A stretch of 6,076 nucleotides of DNA from Candidatus Geoarchaeota archaeon (GTDB lineage: Archaea > Thermoproteota > Thermoprotei > Gearchaeales > WAQG01). The notes below the pieces were generated by a model. The model worked only from the letters and a program-made list of their open reading frames with translations. It searched no databases and was not told the DNA's origin. Location of the stretch: contig WAQG01000063.1 of NCBI GenBank assembly GCA_015520395.1, positions 1 to 6,076 of the forward strand. The letters run 5' to 3'. Made by a program: the position numbers and the translations under genes. Positions 4,903 through 6,076 of the stretch are shown here, one piece after another. Numbering within the stretch: the first letter of the stretch is position 1; the number at the start of each line of letters is the position of its first letter.

Positions 4903-5825
4903 AGCCCTTGATGGACAGGTTCGGTAGACCCGTTAGAAGCGTCCGCATCTCGGTTACAAACAGGTGCAACTATCGCTGCTTTTTCTGCCATAGAGAGGGG
5001 TACGACATCGAGGGCAGCGAGATGACGCCCCAAGAAATAGAGAGGATTATGAGAATCCTTGTTAGAAATGGGGTTACAAGGGCCAAGATAACGGGCGGCG
5101 AACCGCTACTCAGAAGCGACATTATCGAAATAGTTAGAGGCATGAAAAGGGCGGGGATAAGGGAGGTCTCCATGACCACCAACGCGTGGAGGTTAGGTGA
5201 ACTTGCTGAGAAGCTTTCCGACGCCGGCCTCGACAGGGTGAACATAAGCCTCCATAGCCTTGACAGTAAGACATACAAGTTCATAACTGGGGTTAACGGC
5301 CTGGAAAGAGCTCTGAAAGGCCTGGATGAGGCCATTAGGATGGGATTGAAGCCGAAGATCAATATGGTCGTCCTTAGGGGTGTGAATGATGGCGAGGTCT
5401 GGAGGATGATAGAGTTCTCCGTCAAGCGGGGCGTCAACCTTCAGTTAATAGAGCTTCTAGACACGGATATAGATCTCTTCAAGAAGTATCACTTCAGCCT
5501 GTCTGGAGTTGAGAAGAAGCTTAGGGACATGGCCATAAAGTTTGACCAAAACGTTCTCCATGGACGCCCAAGATACTACCTGTCAAAAAACACCTATGTG
5601 GAGCTTGTTAGGAGCTTCAGAAACCCGTTATTCTGCATGGGGTGCGACAGGATAAGGATAACACACGATGGGAAGTTTAAGACCTGCATAATGAGGAATG
5701 ACAATCTAATTGACTTCCTGGAAAAGATGCGGGCTGGAGTCGGTGACGAGGAGCTGGAAAAATTATTCAGAAGTGCTGTAAGCCTAAGAGAGCCCTATTA
5801 TAAGCTTGGCAAAAATCCAACATAG
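4899..5825 (+). CDS. moaA: GTP 3',8-cyclase, radical SAM
   Basis: MoaA carries out the first committed step, radical SAM-dependent cyclisation of GTP. Counted from the TTG at 4899 (308 aa), the radical SAM cluster motif is C23-x3-C27-x2-C30, followed by the SAM-binding TGGEPLLRSD (65-74). The C-terminal GTP-binding cluster is C246-x2-C249-x13-C263, with Arg251 and Arg253 matching the two GTP-contacting arginines after the second Cys in bacterial MoaA. TTG overlaps the moaC stop by four bases and has a G-rich stretch upstream. The in-frame ATG at 4911 (304 aa, MDRFGRPVRSVRIS) fits the family N-terminus equally well but has no visible ribosome-binding site. The protein is shorter than the roughly 330-340 residues of bacterial MoaA and ends in KLGKNPT, without the C-terminal Gly-Gly of bacterial and human homologues. 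No pathway gene follows it in the window. Confidence 0.95.
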   Translation: MKPLMDRFGRPVRSVRISVTNRCNYRCFFCHREGYDIEGSEMTPQEIERIMRILVRNGVTRAKITGGEPLLRSDIIEIVRGMKRAGIREVSMTTNAWRLGELAEKLSDAGLDRVNISLHSLDSKTYKFITGVNGLERALKGLDEAIRMGLKPKINMVVLRGVNDGEVWRMIEFSVKRGVNLQLIELLDTDIDLFKKYHFSLSGVEKKLRDMAIKFDQNVLHGRPRYYLSKNTYVELVRSFRNPLFCMGCDRIRITHDGKFKTCIMRNDNLIDFLEKMRAGVGDEELEKLFRSAVSLREPYYKLGKNPT

Positions 5826-5840
5826 GCACAAAACTGCAAA

Positions 5841-5863
5841 GTTTAACTTTATTAAACACTTTT
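5841..5863 (+). terminator. Possible terminator after moaA
   Basis: Starting 15 bases past the moaA stop, GTTTAA (5841-5846) and TTAAAC (5852-5857) form a six-base inverted repeat with a CTTTA loop. TTTT at 5860-5863 follows. The stem is nearly all A-T and so weak. Archaeal termination depends mainly on U-tracts, and this tract is short. Confidence 0.35.
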
Positions 5864-5866
5864 GTC

Positions 5867-5883
5867 CTAAGTGGACTACTTAG
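5867..5883. repeat. Inverted repeat in the AT-rich tail
   Basis: CTAAGT and ACTTAG are a perfect six-base inverted repeat around GGACT. An overlapping alternative, GTCC (5864-5867) with GGAC (5873-5876), cannot form at the same time. It lies ten bases after the previous inverted repeat. It could belong to a 3' end structure or be a protein-binding palindrome; I cannot tell which. Confidence 0.4.
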
Positions 5884-6000
5884 TGATAAACCCGGATGGA
5901 CATTAATGGCTAAACTTAAAATTAACCTATGAGATGACACTTAAAAGAGCAACGAATTTACAAGAACATGACTTAGGGATTTATCAGATACTTACCTAGG

Positions 6001-6036
6001 TTTTTAGATGATTAGGTTTTAGCTTTTTGCCTTTTT
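6001..6036 (+). terminator. T-run cluster, candidate archaeal terminator
   Basis: Three TTTTT runs (6001-6005, 6024-6028, 6032-6036) and a TTTT (6017-6020) lie within 36 bases without a preceding GC-rich hairpin, the form expected of archaeal U-tract terminators for rightward transcripts. If the tract at 5860 is leaky, moaC-moaA transcription could end here. The same bases may be lysine codons of a leftward gene entering from the right, which would explain the T-runs differently. Confidence 0.35.
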
Positions 6037-6075
6037 CTTAATGCGTTTGGTGTATATATCTGTTTTGTTGTCTAC
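6019..6075 (-). CDS. Possible C-terminal end of a leftward gene, partial
   Basis: Read leftward from the window edge, one frame stays open for 18 codons and ends in TAA (VDNKTDIYTKRIKKKAKS). A lysine-rich basic tail is common at the end of nucleic-acid-binding proteins, but no family can be assigned. It is AT-rich, unlike the other genes here, and a second leftward frame is also open for 12 codons from the edge. It may be chance. Confidence 0.18.
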   Translation of the reverse strand, partial: VDNKTDIYTKRIKKKAKS

Positions 6076-6076
6076 G

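Noticed and set aside
4970..5437. 155-codon leftward open frame inside moaA
   Set aside because: It lies wholly opposite the radical SAM gene, is rich in Ser and Leu as antisense frames of such genes are, and has no promoter or ribosome-binding site.
5906..5932. Tiny ATG frame (MAKLKINL) in the AT-rich tail
   Set aside because: Eight codons with no start signal; chance in AT-rich DNA.

Overview
The window looks like thermophile-type archaeal DNA. The evidence is TATA-like boxes about 25 to 30 bases ahead of starts, frequent AGG/AGA arginine codons, GTG and TTG starts, a Shine-Dalgarno match to the archaeal 16S tail (GGAGGTGAT), and archaeal-type DUF89 and molybdopterin proteins. I cannot place the lineage from the sequence; a TACK-group archaeon is a guess. 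Bases 1-19 are exactly the Nextera/Tn5 mosaic-end adapter (AGATGTGTATAAGAGACAG), so this is the untrimmed end of an assembled contig and biological sequence starts at base 20.

Layout. From the left: the C-terminal half of a FtsX/LolC/MacB-type ABC permease (20-657, cut by the contig end), overlapped by its ATPase (650-1324). A convergent leftward pair follows, moaB/mogA (2718-2218) and then a DUF89 metal-dependent phosphatase (2214-1321). Reading rightward from a compact divergent promoter region are moaD (2775-3023) and moaE (3028-3450). The leftward ThiF/MoeB-type E1 enzyme (4160-3447) converges on moaE. After a 307-base gap with a GC-rich, hairpin-rich stretch come moaC (4468-4902) and moaA (4899-5825). 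The last 250 bases are AT-rich, with inverted repeats and T-runs and no convincing complete gene.

How the genes work together. From 2218 to 5825 this is a nearly complete molybdopterin (or tungstopterin) cofactor locus. MoaA and MoaC convert GTP to cyclic pyranopterin monophosphate. The E1 enzyme charges the MoaD C-terminal Gly-Gly, and MoaD-MoaE synthase inserts the dithiolene sulfurs to make molybdopterin. MoaB/MogA then adenylylates it. MoeA, which inserts the metal, is not in the window. The genes lie in three divergent or convergent units with very tight junctions: a 4-base moaC/moaA overlap, 4 bases between moaD and moaE, 3 bases between moaB and DUF89, and 4-base palindromic overlaps of stop codons at both convergent junctions.

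Most interesting point. A strong TATA-like box lies about 260 bases before moaC, and the sequence between them folds on paper into several hairpins. One segment, CCCATC, can pair with either of two GATGGG copies, the second covering the likely ribosome-binding region of moaC. This looks like a cis-regulatory leader, possibly a riboswitch for a cofactor-synthesis operon. That is a hypothesis from base pairing alone.
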